DNA of 64,000 nt from Bog-113 sp963752695 (GCA_963752695.1 CAVVZB010000002.1:744001-808000), one strand, 5' to 3'. Shown: positions 33,123 to 42,514, numbered from the stretch's first letter. Notes: generated by a model from the sequence alone, not told the origin. Made by a program: numbers and translations.

Positions 33123-35006
33123 ATGATTTTGAAGCCTTCTGTGGCGCGCGCTTGTATGTTCGCATTCAGCGTCGCTGCAGTCGTGTGGTGCCCTAACGTG
33201 GGTTGGGCAGCAGCGATGGAGCGCCCCAAGTCCGGTCCAGTTGAAATTCTGAAGGCGTCGGAAGTGAGGCCTGGCATGCACGCGATCGCCTGGACCGTCT
33301 TCGAGGGCACTGAGCCGGTTGCGGTGCCGATCGAGATTATCGGCGCGATGAAGAACATGTGGGGCCCCGGGCAAGATGTCATCATCGGCAAGATGGGCGG
33401 CCGGGCCGAACGCACCAACGTCGCCGCTGGTATGAGCGGCAGCCCCGTCTATGTCGATGGAAAGTTGATCGGAGCGGTTGCCCTGCGGCTCAGCACGTTT
33501 TCCCCGGATGCCATTTGCGGGATTACTCCCATCGAACTTATGCTGGAGATCAATCAGCTCGATGATTCCCGCCCGCGCGATACTAAGTCGCCCGGTCAAT
33601 CGCAAACACATACTGCCGCACTCTCAAGCGAGTTGGTAAATCGACTGGTGGCAGCCGGCGCTTCACCCACCCTGCTCCATCAATCGCCCCTTATGATTCC
33701 AGTCGAGTCACCTTTGGAATTCAACGGATTCTCCGATGACACATTGCAGCAGTTTTCCCCACTGTTCCAACAGATGGGCGTTCAAACGGTCGCGACCGGT
33801 TCCGGCAGCACAGTCCGGGGTTCCAAGCCGGCCGCCGACTGGAAGACAGCCTTACAACCGGGGGAAGCCGTAGCAGGCGTTTTGATCTCCGGAGACATGA
33901 GCGCCACGGGCCTTGGGACAGTAACATATAACGACGGCAAACGCGTGCTGGCTTTCGGCCATCCTTTCTTCAATCTTGGACCGGTAGACATGCCGATGAG
34001 CAAGGGCGAGGTACTGATGGTGTTAGGTTCCGCCTACCAACCCGCGAAACTGGCTAACGCTACGGAGATCGTAGGGTCGCTGCACCAAGATCGGCACAGC
34101 GGCATTATGGGGACGCTGGGAGATGAGAGTCCCATGATTCCGGTAACTGTCAATGTCCGCTCACTCCGCGATGACTTATCGGTCAGTTCGGAACGCAAGT
34201 TCACGTTCAACGTCTTCCAGCATCAGAAATGGACCCCCACCCTGATGATGATGACGTTATATAACTCGCTGTCGGGACTGAATGAATTCCGCGAAGAAGC
34301 TACTTATCGCCTCACGGGAAAGATCGATTTGGCAGGTGGACTGGCTCCGCTCGCAATTAGCACAATGCAGACTTCCAGCGAACAACCGGTTCCAGCTCCC
34401 ATGTTATTGGCCGGATGGTGGGGCGACCGGTTCAGCCGGCTGTATCTGAATCCTGTAAAGACCGCGCCGATTCTAAAAGGTGTAAGTGTCACGGTAGACC
34501 TGCTTCCGGAGCGGCGTGTCGTGTCCATCGAAAACGCCTGGATCTCCTCGAATGAAGCCCGCCCGGGTGACGATCTTCCCGTCAAAGTGTTTCTTCGACC
34601 CTATCGCGGCGAGCGCATAGAGCGCGAGTTTACGATCAAGCTTCCGCCCGGTATCGCGAGAGGCGAGCAACGAATTCTGCTGAGCGACGCCGAAACACTG
34701 AATCGCATTCAAACCTTGGTTGGCGGCGCAAACCACTTCATCGATATTCCACAAACCGTCTCCCTGCTCAATCAGGAACGCGGTAACGACCGTCTTTACG
34801 TCTCGCTTTTAGAAGCCGCTCCCACTGCATATTACGACGACAAAACGCTTCCGGACTTACCTCTTTCCGTGCTCAACGTCATGCAGTCCGGGCGCGCCAC
34901 TAATCGGGCACTGACGGCCATTCCAGAGAGCGCTTCCGAGCAGCTATCGCTTCCTTTTGACTCCGTCGTCACAGGAAGCTACATTCTGAAAGTAGACGTT
35001 AAGTAA
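33123..35006 (+). CDS. SpoIVB-peptidase S55 domain protein, secreted
   Basis: 627 residues from ATG 33123; the open frame extends upstream to 32850 inside the SDR gene but has no signal there. N-terminal hydrophobic signal (ACMFAFSVAAVVWCPNVGWA), then the S55 core: IGAMKNMWGPGQDVIIGKMG, the GMSGSPVYVDGKLIGAVALR loop with the serine (about 103-108) and the AICGITPIELML block. The C-terminal half (from about 300) is beta-rich with no family I can name. S55 proteases are best known in spore formation; non-sporulating acidobacteria commonly encode them with unknown targets. Heads a three-gene run. Confidence 0.84.
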   Translation: MILKPSVARACMFAFSVAAVVWCPNVGWAAAMERPKSGPVEILKASEVRPGMHAIAWTVFEGTEPVAVPIEIIGAMKNMWGPGQDVIIGKMGGRAERTNVAAGMSGSPVYVDGKLIGAVALRLSTFSPDAICGITPIELMLEINQLDDSRPRDTKSPGQSQTHTAALSSELVNRLVAAGASPTLLHQSPLMIPVESPLEFNGFSDDTLQQFSPLFQQMGVQTVATGSGSTVRGSKPAADWKTALQPGEAVAGVLISGDMSATGLGTVTYNDGKRVLAFGHPFFNLGPVDMPMSKGEVLMVLGSAYQPAKLANATEIVGSLHQDRHSGIMGTLGDESPMIPVTVNVRSLRDDLSVSSERKFTFNVFQHQKWTPTLMMMTLYNSLSGLNEFREEATYRLTGKIDLAGGLAPLAISTMQTSSEQPVPAPMLLAGWWGDRFSRLYLNPVKTAPILKGVSVTVDLLPERRVVSIENAWISSNEARPGDDLPVKVFLRPYRGERIEREFTIKLPPGIARGEQRILLSDAETLNRIQTLVGGANHFIDIPQTVSLLNQERGNDRLYVSLLEAAPTAYYDDKTLPDLPLSVLNVMQSGRATNRALTAIPESASEQLSLPFDSVVTGSYILKVDVK

Positions 35007-35008
35007 GT

Positions 35009-37138
35009 ATGAGCAAGGCGTTGATGCGTGTCGCCGCGCTGGCGGTGCTGCCCGTTGTGTGTCCAGCTGGCTCCACGCGCAGCTGGCTGACATCCACTTA
35101 CTCCGATTTCACCAAGGGCGAACTGAAAGGCGTTTCCGTGCGCAGCGACGGACGGATCTCGATGGCGCCGGCAAGTCATGAGCTTTTTGACTCCAGCCTT
35201 GCGTATCTTTGGTCCGTAGTTCGGGATTCAAGGGGAGTGATCTATGCGGGCGGCGGTCCCGGTGCACGCGTTTATCGTTACGCAAATGGCAAGCCGGAGA
35301 AGATCGCCGAATTCGAGTCAATCGAGGTTCATGCTCTTGCTGTTGATCGTCAGGATCGCGTTTATGCCGCCACTTTTCCCGACGGTGAGATTTACAGGAT
35401 CACGCCGGGAGGTAAGCCGGAGCTCTTCTATAGTCCGAAGCAGAAGTATATCTGGTCGATGGCTTTCAATGAAACGGGCGATCTGTTTGTCGCCACCGGT
35501 GAGCATGGCTTTATCTATCGCGTCACTCCCGACGGCAAAGGTTCTGTCTTCTTCCACAGCGAAGACACCCACGTGCGCACCCTGGTCTTCTCCGGCTCCG
35601 ATCTAATCGCCGGCACCGATCCGACGGGGTTGGTGTTTCGGATCAATGCAAAGGGAGAAGGATCGGTCTTATTCCAGTTACCTAAACGCGAAGTGACCGC
35701 CGTCGCCGTGGCTCCGGATGGAGCTATCTATGCGTCCGGCGCAGGCACCCAGCAGGCTTCTGGCAGCCCTGCTGCCTTACTTACCGCGATCTCTTCGTCT
35801 CAACCTCCCGCCGCGCCTGCTAACCCTGCAGAACCTGCCCGGCCACCAACACGAGCGATCGCCCTCACCGGAGGATCAGAGCTCTACCGCATCGAGAAGT
35901 CAGGATTTCCTCAGAAGGTGTGGGCGCATCCGACCGATGTTATTTACTCCATCGGATTCGATGCTGCCGGGCTTCCGCTGGTAGGGACGGGGAACAAGGG
36001 CACTATCTATCGCGTCGACTCGCCATCGCTTTATACCGCGCTGGCTGTGGTCAATGTAAATCAGGTAACTGGTATCCTCCCGAGCCGGGATGGTAGCTTT
36101 CTTGTCGCCACGGGTAATCTGGGTAAGATCTATCAGTTCGGGCCTGGTCTCGAGAAGACAGGCGTGGTTTCGAGCGATGTGTTTGATTCTGGCGCCTTCT
36201 CCATTTGGGGTAAGCTCACACCCTACGGTTACATTCCGCCGGGTACTCTGCGACTTGAGGCCCATAGCGGCAATCTTGACCGCCCGCGTAATTTCTGGAG
36301 TCAGTGGGCTTCCAGTGCGCCCCCGCCGTCGCGCTTCGTCCAGTGGCGTGTCACGCTCGCAGCCGTTAATGGCTCATCGCCCGTTCTTGACTCCGTTGCG
36401 CAGGCTTACCTGCCGCGCAACGTGGCACCGCGCGTTGATGAGATCGAACCTACTCCGCCCAACTATAAGTTCCCGGCACCGGTGGTCACCATCAACGTGC
36501 AGCGGAGCCCAGCTACTCTGAACCTCCCTGCGATGGGCAAACGCTTGGTTCCCGCCACGGTTAATGCCGACAGTGAATCCTCCACCATGACTGCCGCGAA
36601 GGGATGGGCTGGTATCCGCTGGACGGCAACCGATGACAATAATGACCCGTTACTTTATACGCTGTTCATCCGCGGTGTCAACGAGTCCGCATGGAAGCCG
36701 CTCCGCGAAAAGCTTGTCGAGCGTCACTACAGCTTTGACTCGACAGCTTACCCCGATGGAGAGTACCGCGTGCGTGTGGTTGCCACCGATCAACCTGGTA
36801 ATCCGGGCGGCCAAGCCCTCACGGGCCAGCTCGATTCCATTCCAGTCCTCATCGACAATACACCACCGGTCATCTCGGCCCTAGTTGCCACGCGTGCCGG
36901 GTCTAACATCGGGCTAACCTGGAAAGCGGCGGATGCCTTGAGCGTGATTCGACGCGCCGAATACTCCCTGGATGGTGGCGATTGGTTGCTTGTCGATCCG
37001 GTAACTCAGCTTTCGGATTCTCAATCACTGGACTACAAGCACCTGATCGCGAACGTTACTCCCGGCGAGCATGTCATCGCGGTGCGCGTTACCGATGATT
37101 ACGAAAATGTCTCGGTTGCCAAGGCCATACTGCCATGA
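35009..37138 (+). CDS. Secreted beta-propeller protein with C-terminal Ig/FN3-like domains
   Basis: 709 residues, 2 nt after the S55 gene. Signal sequence at the N-terminus (LMRVAALAVLPVVCPAG). Residues about 60-360 show repeating propeller blades (VVRDSRGVIYAGGGPGARVY, LAVDRQDRVYAATFPDGEIY, MAFNETGDLFVATGEHGFIY, each ending in IYRIT/VYRY). A Pro/Ala-rich linker and beta-sandwich stretches follow. No catalytic motif seen. Likely a periplasmic or surface binding protein; its role with the protease is unknown. Confidence 0.75.
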   Translation: MSKALMRVAALAVLPVVCPAGSTRSWLTSTYSDFTKGELKGVSVRSDGRISMAPASHELFDSSLAYLWSVVRDSRGVIYAGGGPGARVYRYANGKPEKIAEFESIEVHALAVDRQDRVYAATFPDGEIYRITPGGKPELFYSPKQKYIWSMAFNETGDLFVATGEHGFIYRVTPDGKGSVFFHSEDTHVRTLVFSGSDLIAGTDPTGLVFRINAKGEGSVLFQLPKREVTAVAVAPDGAIYASGAGTQQASGSPAALLTAISSSQPPAAPANPAEPARPPTRAIALTGGSELYRIEKSGFPQKVWAHPTDVIYSIGFDAAGLPLVGTGNKGTIYRVDSPSLYTALAVVNVNQVTGILPSRDGSFLVATGNLGKIYQFGPGLEKTGVVSSDVFDSGAFSIWGKLTPYGYIPPGTLRLEAHSGNLDRPRNFWSQWASSAPPPSRFVQWRVTLAAVNGSSPVLDSVAQAYLPRNVAPRVDEIEPTPPNYKFPAPVVTINVQRSPATLNLPAMGKRLVPATVNADSESSTMTAAKGWAGIRWTATDDNNDPLLYTLFIRGVNESAWKPLREKLVERHYSFDSTAYPDGEYRVRVVATDQPGNPGGQALTGQLDSIPVLIDNTPPVISALVATRAGSNIGLTWKAADALSVIRRAEYSLDGGDWLLVDPVTQLSDSQSLDYKHLIANVTPGEHVIAVRVTDDYENVSVAKAILP

Positions 37139-37941
37139 CACCCGCCGTTCCGCTCGACTCCGAACAGCCGCGCGTTGCTGTTGTTATCGTTACGCGCAAT
37201 CAGGCCGCGCCACTCCAGTTGCGGCTAGCGGCTCTTAAGGATACGCCACTCACCATCGTCGTGGATAACGGCTATGGAGATAGCGCTGGCCTTGATGACC
37301 TATTCCCGAGCGTCCGCTTCATCCGGCTGCCCCGTGATTTCGGCATGACGAAAGCCCTTAACCTAGGTATTCGGGCGGCCGATGCGAAGATGGTGTTCTT
37401 TCTTGCTCCGGACGTTGACATCAGTCCAACAGCCATCAACTCGCTTGCCGATACTCTCGATGCCCGCCCTGACATAGGGGCCGTTTGTCCACTCTTGATC
37501 GACCGCCCGCAAGTATCGGACCTGCCAACCGCGAGTCGGCCACATCCCCCCTTGCGGACCGCGGTCGCAGGCGAGTCAGTTGCTTGCGCAACTCTTGACG
37601 CAATTCTATTCCGATCGTTCTTTCTAAGAGCGCTTCGACACATTGATGAGCGCTACGGGGACTACGGCGGCGCCGTCGAGCTCTGCCAGCAAGTCAAGCG
37701 CGCAAATAAGTCGATCTTGATTCACCCAACGGCAACCGCCGTGTTGAATCGCGCGGCGGAAGCACTAACTCCCGCGCAGGAAGCCGATCTTGAAATCGGC
37801 ACGGCGCGCTATCTGCGCAAGCATCATAGCTTGTTAGCGGGTACCGGCTATCAAGTGAAACAAACCCTAGCTGCGCTGGCGAGTCTGAAACTAGGAAAGC
37901 TCCGCGCTCTGGTGACTCAGAAGACGATCGACGGAAACTAA
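37135..37941 (+). CDS. Glycosyltransferase family 2 protein
   Basis: 268 residues, 4-nt overlap (ATGA) with the previous gene. GT-A fold start RVAVVIVTRNQAAPLQLRLA, then IVVDNGYGDSAG, LPRDFGMTKALNLGIRAA and the DxD-like FLAPDVDISP, and YGDYGGAVELCQQVKR in the acceptor half. Transfers sugar from a nucleotide-sugar donor, with rhamnosyltransferase-like features. C-terminus lacks membrane segments. Its end shares bases with the convergent HNH gene (4-nt overlap). Confidence 0.85.
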   Translation: MTPAVPLDSEQPRVAVVIVTRNQAAPLQLRLAALKDTPLTIVVDNGYGDSAGLDDLFPSVRFIRLPRDFGMTKALNLGIRAADAKMVFFLAPDVDISPTAINSLADTLDARPDIGAVCPLLIDRPQVSDLPTASRPHPPLRTAVAGESVACATLDAILFRSFFLRALRHIDERYGDYGGAVELCQQVKRANKSILIHPTATAVLNRAAEALTPAQEADLEIGTARYLRKHHSLLAGTGYQVKQTLAALASLKLGKLRALVTQKTIDGN

Positions 37942-38414
37942 GGCGCCTGCAGGCGTTTCTGCTTCAACCGCGCGCGCAGTTCCTCGGTGACTCGCCGGTG
38001 ACAAATCAGGCAGAGTGTCCGGATGTTACTCAGATCGCATTCCCCACCACCTTCGGCGACGGGCAAGATATGATCGGCATCCCACAGGCTGCGTCGAGTC
38101 ATGCGCGTCAGCCCCCACTTACTCAGCCGGTCATTTCTACGTTCGCCGCGCGCTCGTTTAAGTTGAAGGTGGGCCTCTAACGTATCCACACGGCAGAGCG
38201 CGCACACACCCTTGTCCCGCTTAAGAACCTGCTCGCGCAAGTAGCCGGGGTCGCTGCGCAACCGCCACTCATGCACGCACCACTCGGAGCAGAAAGTACG
38301 GCGGCGTGGCGGAATCTCAATCGCGCACCAGCGGCACAAAGGCAGACCCGCCGGCCCCGTCGGGAGTTCCCCTAGAACGGCCCGGCCGCCGGCCATCTTA
38401 CGGGTCGTGCTCAT
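37938..38414 (-). CDS. HNH endonuclease, last gene of the arginine operon
   Basis: 158 residues. Zinc-binding Cys pairs (LCRWCAI, FCSEWC, CALC) precede the HNH core LWDADHILPVAEGGGECDLS, then IRTLCLICHRRVT. This resembles stand-alone HNH nucleases. It starts on the base next to the argR stop codon, on the same strand, so it should be transcribed with argFGHR. No methyltransferase or toxin partner is present. Why a nuclease follows argR is not clear. Confidence 0.87.
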   Translation of the reverse strand: MSTTRKMAGGRAVLGELPTGPAGLPLCRWCAIEIPPRRRTFCSEWCVHEWRLRSDPGYLREQVLKRDKGVCALCRVDTLEAHLQLKRARGERRNDRLSKWGLTRMTRRSLWDADHILPVAEGGGECDLSNIRTLCLICHRRVTEELRARLKQKRLQAP

Positions 38415-38846
38415 TTAAGTGAGTAATTCCAGCAGCCTGGTTCGCAGTTGGGCCGCTATCTCGTTATCTCCAGCTATGACCAACACCGTATCGTCACCGG
38501 CTACTGTACCCACCACTTCGTTCCAGTCTTCCTTATCGAGGGCCACGGCGACCACATTGGCGTGTCCCGGATCAGTCTTGAATACAAGCAGGTTCTGCGC
38601 CTGCCGAATGTCCAGAACATAGTCACGGAATAAGTTTGCGAAATCCGTGTCCTGTTCCTCCTTGGCCATTTCGCGATATCCATCTGGCGTCTTGACCAGG
38701 CCAATCTCGCGCAGGTCGCGCGATAAGGTCACCTGAGTGGCGCTGACGCCGCGCTTGCCTAGTTCCGACGCGATCTCGTCCTGAGTATAAACCGGACGCT
38801 CCCGAATGAGCTTCAGAATTTGGCCTTGCCGGAACCGCTTGCTCAT
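38415..38846 (-). CDS. argR: Arginine repressor ArgR
   Basis: 143 residues. N-terminal winged helix (KRFRQGQILKLIRERPVYTQ, and VSATQVTLSRDLREIGLVKT) and C-terminal arginine-binding/hexamerisation domain with GTVAGDDTVLVIAGDN (GDDT motif). With arginine it binds ARG boxes and represses biosynthesis. It overlaps argH by 4 nt. The ARG boxes at 42424-42462 before argF make it autoregulated as a member of this operon, by inference. Confidence 0.95.
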   Translation of the reverse strand: MSKRFRQGQILKLIRERPVYTQDEIASELGKRGVSATQVTLSRDLREIGLVKTPDGYREMAKEEQDTDFANLFRDYVLDIRQAQNLLVFKTDPGHANVVAVALDKEDWNEVVGTVAGDDTVLVIAGDNEIAAQLRTRLLELLT

Positions 38847-40222
38847 CCCCAGCTCTGCAGACGTTCTCTCGCCTCATGCAGCGCCCGCGCCACTGCGACC
38901 GGACCCGTTCCGCCGGGAATCTCACGCGTCTTCAGGCCTTCTCGCGGGTCCAATAACTGAGCCATGGCAGGTGTAAAGGCAGGGTCGAAGCGGCGTAGCG
39001 AATCAGCGTCCCAGTCCGCGGGAACCTTGTTAATCTTCACGCTCTCCAGTACTAATCGGCCCACCATTAAGTGCGCCTGATGAAACGGAGTTCCCGCGCG
39101 CGCCAACGCTTCCGCTAAGTCGGTGGCCACCACCCAACTCCGCTCCGCCGCCGCTAACGGAACGTGCGGGCGCAGAACCACCGACCCCGCCACAGCGCAA
39201 GCCATTGCGAGCGAAGCAGTAAGTTGGTCCGCCGCCTCGAACAACGGCTCCTTATCTTCCTGCATATCGCGGTTGTAAGTCATCGGCAAACCTTTGACTG
39301 TCATCATCAAAGCGTGCAGGCAACCGGTCACTCGGCCGGACTTACCCCGGATCAGTTCCAGCGAATCAGGATTCTTTTTTTGCGGCATCAAGCTCGATCC
39401 GCTGGTAACGCCGTCGCCCAACTCCAACCACCCGAACTCTTCCGAAGAGTAGAGTATCCAATCTTCGGCCAGACGGCTGAGATGCAGCATGGTGACTGAC
39501 GCCGCGTAGAGGAAGTCAAGCGCGAAGTCGCGGTCGGCAGATACGTCCATGCTGTTCCGAGTGATACTTTCAAACCCCAAGTCCCTTGCGAGCGCCTCAC
39601 GATCCAGGGCGAACCCGCTTCCGGCGAGCGCACCGGACCCGAGCGGCATCGCGTTCACGCGCCGACGCGCTTCACCTACGCGCTCAAAGTCCCGGGCGAA
39701 CATTTCAAAGTAAGCCAGTACATAATGAGGCCACAACACTGCCTGCGCGCGCCTAAGATGCGTGTAGCCCGGAATCACGGCGTCAGAATACTTAGCCGCC
39801 AGATCCAGCAACGCTTCCATCCAAGCGCGTAGCAGGTCCCGCACGCGATCGCACTCATCCCGAAGCCACAGCCGCGTGTCGAGCGACACCTGCTCATTAC
39901 GGCTGCGTCCCGTATGAATCTTGTCGGCGACTGCTCCCGCCCGCTCCTTGAGCTTGCGGATGACCAGCGTGTGTACGTCCTCATCGGTCGCGTTCGCGAA
40001 AAACGCTGGGTCGGTGGCGTCCACCTGAATTGCGTCGAAGGCCTCAACAATCGCCGCGCACTCGTTCCGGTTCAGAATGCCCGCCCGTTCCAGAGCCCTT
40101 GCGAACGCCTGCGATCCGCGAATATCTGCCTGTAGCAGTCGACGATCGAAGTGGAGCGAACCCGAGAACCGCTCAAACACTTCCGAGGGACCGGCCTCGA
40201 ACCGCCCGCCCCACAGCTTCAT
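38843..40222 (-). CDS. argH: Argininosuccinate lyase
   Basis: 459 residues, fumarase/aspartase superfamily. MKLWGGRFEAGPSEVFERFS start, the TGRSRNEQVSLDTRLWLRDE block and the signature GSSLMPQKKNPDSLELIRGK containing the catalytic Ser region. Splits argininosuccinate to arginine and fumarate. Overlaps argG by 4 nt (ATGA-type). Complete. Confidence 0.97.
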   Translation of the reverse strand: MKLWGGRFEAGPSEVFERFSGSLHFDRRLLQADIRGSQAFARALERAGILNRNECAAIVEAFDAIQVDATDPAFFANATDEDVHTLVIRKLKERAGAVADKIHTGRSRNEQVSLDTRLWLRDECDRVRDLLRAWMEALLDLAAKYSDAVIPGYTHLRRAQAVLWPHYVLAYFEMFARDFERVGEARRRVNAMPLGSGALAGSGFALDREALARDLGFESITRNSMDVSADRDFALDFLYAASVTMLHLSRLAEDWILYSSEEFGWLELGDGVTSGSSLMPQKKNPDSLELIRGKSGRVTGCLHALMMTVKGLPMTYNRDMQEDKEPLFEAADQLTASLAMACAVAGSVVLRPHVPLAAAERSWVVATDLAEALARAGTPFHQAHLMVGRLVLESVKINKVPADWDADSLRRFDPAFTPAMAQLLDPREGLKTREIPGGTGPVAVARALHEARERLQSWG

Positions 40223-41436
40223 TCGGCTCTCTTCTGTTGCGCCAACAGCGCTCTCACCTGAGTCGGGAGCCCAATTAGATTGATGAACCCGCGGGCGTCT
40301 TTCTGGTCATAGTCCGCGCCCATGGTAAAGCTGGCAATACTCATCGAGTAAAGCGAATGGGTGCTGACGCGGCTCACTGGCTCAATCGTACCCTTATAGA
40401 GCCGCAACGTGATCTCCCCCGTCGTTGGCTCGCTAATCTTCTCGAAAAAGGCATCCAGCGCTTCTCGTAAAGGATTAAACCACAAGCCGGCGTAGACCAT
40501 TTCCGCGTAATCGATAGCCAGCTTCTGCTTAAAGTGCATGGTCGAGCGATCAAGCGTCAGTGCCTCCAGTTCGCGCAATGCCGCTACGATCAGAGTGCCA
40601 CCAGGCGTCTCATAACAGCCGCGCGACTTCATTCCAACGAAGCGGTTCTCCACCAGATCGATGCGTCCTACGCCGTGCTCGCCGCCGATGGCGTTCAGCT
40701 TTTCGATCAGCGCGACGCCGGACATCATATGCTGTCCGTCAACAGAGACCGGAATACCTTTCTCGAAGCCAATCCGCACTTCTCCCGCCCGGTCGGGAGC
40801 TTCCTTCGGACTCCTGGTCAACATCCAGATGCCATCCGGAGCCGCATTCTTTGGATCTTCGAGTTCGCCGCCTTCATGCGAGATGTGCCACAAGTTGCGA
40901 TCGCGGCTGTAGATTTTCGTTGTAGATTGGGCAACTGGCACACCGTGCTTGGCCGCATATTCCAAGGCGTCTTCGCGCGAGACGATATCCCACTCGCGCC
41001 AGGGTGCGATGACGGGCAGTTGTGGAGCGAACGCCTTGTAGGTGAGTTCGAAGCGAACTTGGTCGTTCCCTTTACCGGTGCAGCCATGGGCTAGGGCATC
41101 GCACCCGGTTGCGAGCGCCACTTCCACTTGTTTCTTCGCCAGCAGGGGCCGCGCGATCGAGGTTCCCAATAAATACTTATGTTCGTAAACCGCGCCGGAC
41201 CGCACCATGGGCCATAGGTAATCGGTTACAAATTCCTCGCGCATGTCCGCAATGTGGACGTCGTCCGCGCCCGTCTTGCGCGCCTTCTCCTCGAGGCCCG
41301 TCAGTTCATCGCCGCCCTGCCCAATGTCTCCGCAAACGGCCACAACTTCACAGCCGTAATGTTCCTTGAGCCACGGGATGATTATCGACGTGTCAAGTCC
41401 GCCCGAGTAGGCGAGCGCCGCCTTCTTGATATTCAT
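40219..41436 (-). CDS. argG: Argininosuccinate synthase
   Basis: 405 residues. ATP-pyrophosphatase loop AALAYSGGLDTSIIIPWLKE, GNDQVRFELTYKAF and a C-terminal multimerisation region ending LIGLPTQVRALLAQQ. Joins citrulline and aspartate. Though it follows argF by 30 nt, minus-strand TACAAG ends 8 nt before its ATG, so an internal promoter is possible. Full length. Confidence 0.97.
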   Translation of the reverse strand: MNIKKAALAYSGGLDTSIIIPWLKEHYGCEVVAVCGDIGQGGDELTGLEEKARKTGADDVHIADMREEFVTDYLWPMVRSGAVYEHKYLLGTSIARPLLAKKQVEVALATGCDALAHGCTGKGNDQVRFELTYKAFAPQLPVIAPWREWDIVSREDALEYAAKHGVPVAQSTTKIYSRDRNLWHISHEGGELEDPKNAAPDGIWMLTRSPKEAPDRAGEVRIGFEKGIPVSVDGQHMMSGVALIEKLNAIGGEHGVGRIDLVENRFVGMKSRGCYETPGGTLIVAALRELEALTLDRSTMHFKQKLAIDYAEMVYAGLWFNPLREALDAFFEKISEPTTGEITLRLYKGTIEPVSRVSTHSLYSMSIASFTMGADYDQKDARGFINLIGLPTQVRALLAQQKRAE

Positions 41437-41466
41437 AGCTTGTACTTGTAGAGTAAATGAGCGGAA

Positions 41467-42405
41467 CTACTGGACCAACATCAGCAGCAGCGCCTTCTGC
41501 ACGTGAAGCCGGTTCTCGGCCTGATCGAAAGCTAAATTGCGCCGTGATTCCATCACTGATTCGGTGACTTCCTGGCCACGCTTGGCAGGCAGGCAATGCA
41601 TGAACAGCGCGCCTTCAGACGCGTTATCCAGTAACTGGTCGTTCACTTGATAGCTCTGGAAAATGCGCTGTCGCTCCGCGGCCTGATCTTCCTGACCCAT
41701 GCTTGCCCACACGTCCGTGTAGACGAAGTGGGCTCCGTGCACGGCTGCGGCCGGATCGTTCAGCACCCACACATGGGAGCCAGCCAGCGAAGCCAACCCG
41801 ATCGCCTGCTGCAAAATGCAAGCCCTCGGTTCGTAGCCCGCGGGTGTTGCGACAGCGATGTCCATTCCCAGCCGCGCCGCGTTCAGCATCAGCGAATGCG
41901 CCACGTTATTGCCGTCGCCCACAAACGCCAGCTTCTTTCCACGGAACGGACCTGCATGTTCGCGGATCGTGAGCAGATCGGCAAGCACCTGGCAGGGATG
42001 ATATAGATCGCTCAGGGCGTTCACCACCGGAATGTGCGCCCAGTGCGCGAGGCCTTCGATCGTGCTTTGTTCGAAAGTCCGCGCGACAATCACGTCGACC
42101 CAGCGTTCCAGATTCCGCGCGACGTCTTCGAGCGGTTCGCGACCGCCCACGGGACCATCCACAGTGACCACATTCCCGCCCAGTTGCTGCATCGCGAGTT
42201 CGAAGGTAAGCCGGGTTCGTAAGGAGGGTTTCTCAAAGAGCAGCGCGGCGCTCTTATCCTGCAAGGCACGCCGGTACGCTTTCGGTCCGCGCTTTAGATC
42301 GCTCGCCAGATCGAGGAGCGCGAGCAGTTCTGAAACCGAGATGTCCAGATCACGGGTGAAATCCGGAGCAGCAATGGCGGTAACGTGATCCTGTGTGGCG
42401 AACAT
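41467..42405 (-). CDS. argF: Ornithine carbamoyltransferase
   Basis: 312 residues. Carbamoyl-phosphate site FEKPSLRTRLTFELAM, the DALSDLYHPCQVLADLLTIR-type block (NALSDLYHPCQVLADLLT) and the HCLPAKRGQEVTESVMES ornithine loop, which separates it from aspartate carbamoyltransferase. Forms citrulline. First gene of argF-G-H-R-HNH; AAGGGAG is its ribosome-binding site and two ARG boxes overlap its promoter. Confidence 0.97.
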   Translation of the reverse strand: MFATQDHVTAIAAPDFTRDLDISVSELLALLDLASDLKRGPKAYRRALQDKSAALLFEKPSLRTRLTFELAMQQLGGNVVTVDGPVGGREPLEDVARNLERWVDVIVARTFEQSTIEGLAHWAHIPVVNALSDLYHPCQVLADLLTIREHAGPFRGKKLAFVGDGNNVAHSLMLNAARLGMDIAVATPAGYEPRACILQQAIGLASLAGSHVWVLNDPAAAVHGAHFVYTDVWASMGQEDQAAERQRIFQSYQVNDQLLDNASEGALFMHCLPAKRGQEVTESVMESRRNLAFDQAENRLHVQKALLLMLVQ

Positions 42406-42423
42406 GGCAACTCCCTTGCGGCT

Positions 42424-42441
42424 GTTGAATAAATATTCAAC
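42424..42441. promoter_or_regulatory. ARG box 1 (ArgR operator)
   Basis: GTTGAATAAATATTCAAC matches the ArgR consensus core TGAATwwwwATTCA exactly, with perfect GTTGAAT/ATTCAAC arms. It lies 19-36 nt upstream of the argF start codon and covers the predicted transcription start. Three nt separate it from the second box, the standard spacing for an ArgR hexamer. Confidence 0.88.
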
Positions 42442-42444
42442 AGC

Positions 42445-42462
42445 TTGAATATTTACACATTT
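42445..42462. promoter_or_regulatory. ARG box 2 (ArgR operator, weaker)
   Basis: TTGAATATTTACACATTT: one half-site (TTGAAT) is good and the other (ACATTT) is degenerate. It is placed 3 nt from box 1 and overlaps the predicted -10 of argF. Confidence 0.72.
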
Positions 42463-42478
42463 TGATCTGGCAAGTCAA
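42450..42478 (-). promoter_or_regulatory. Sigma70-like promoter of the arg operon
   Basis: On the minus strand, -35 TTGACT (42478-42473), a 17-nt spacer and -10 TAAATA (42455-42450). Predicted transcription start near 42443, between the boxes, so bound ArgR would block RNA polymerase. Confidence 0.65.
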
Positions 42479-42514
42479 CCGGAGCCGGTGTCGCAATACC
42501 CTAAACTAGACTCA

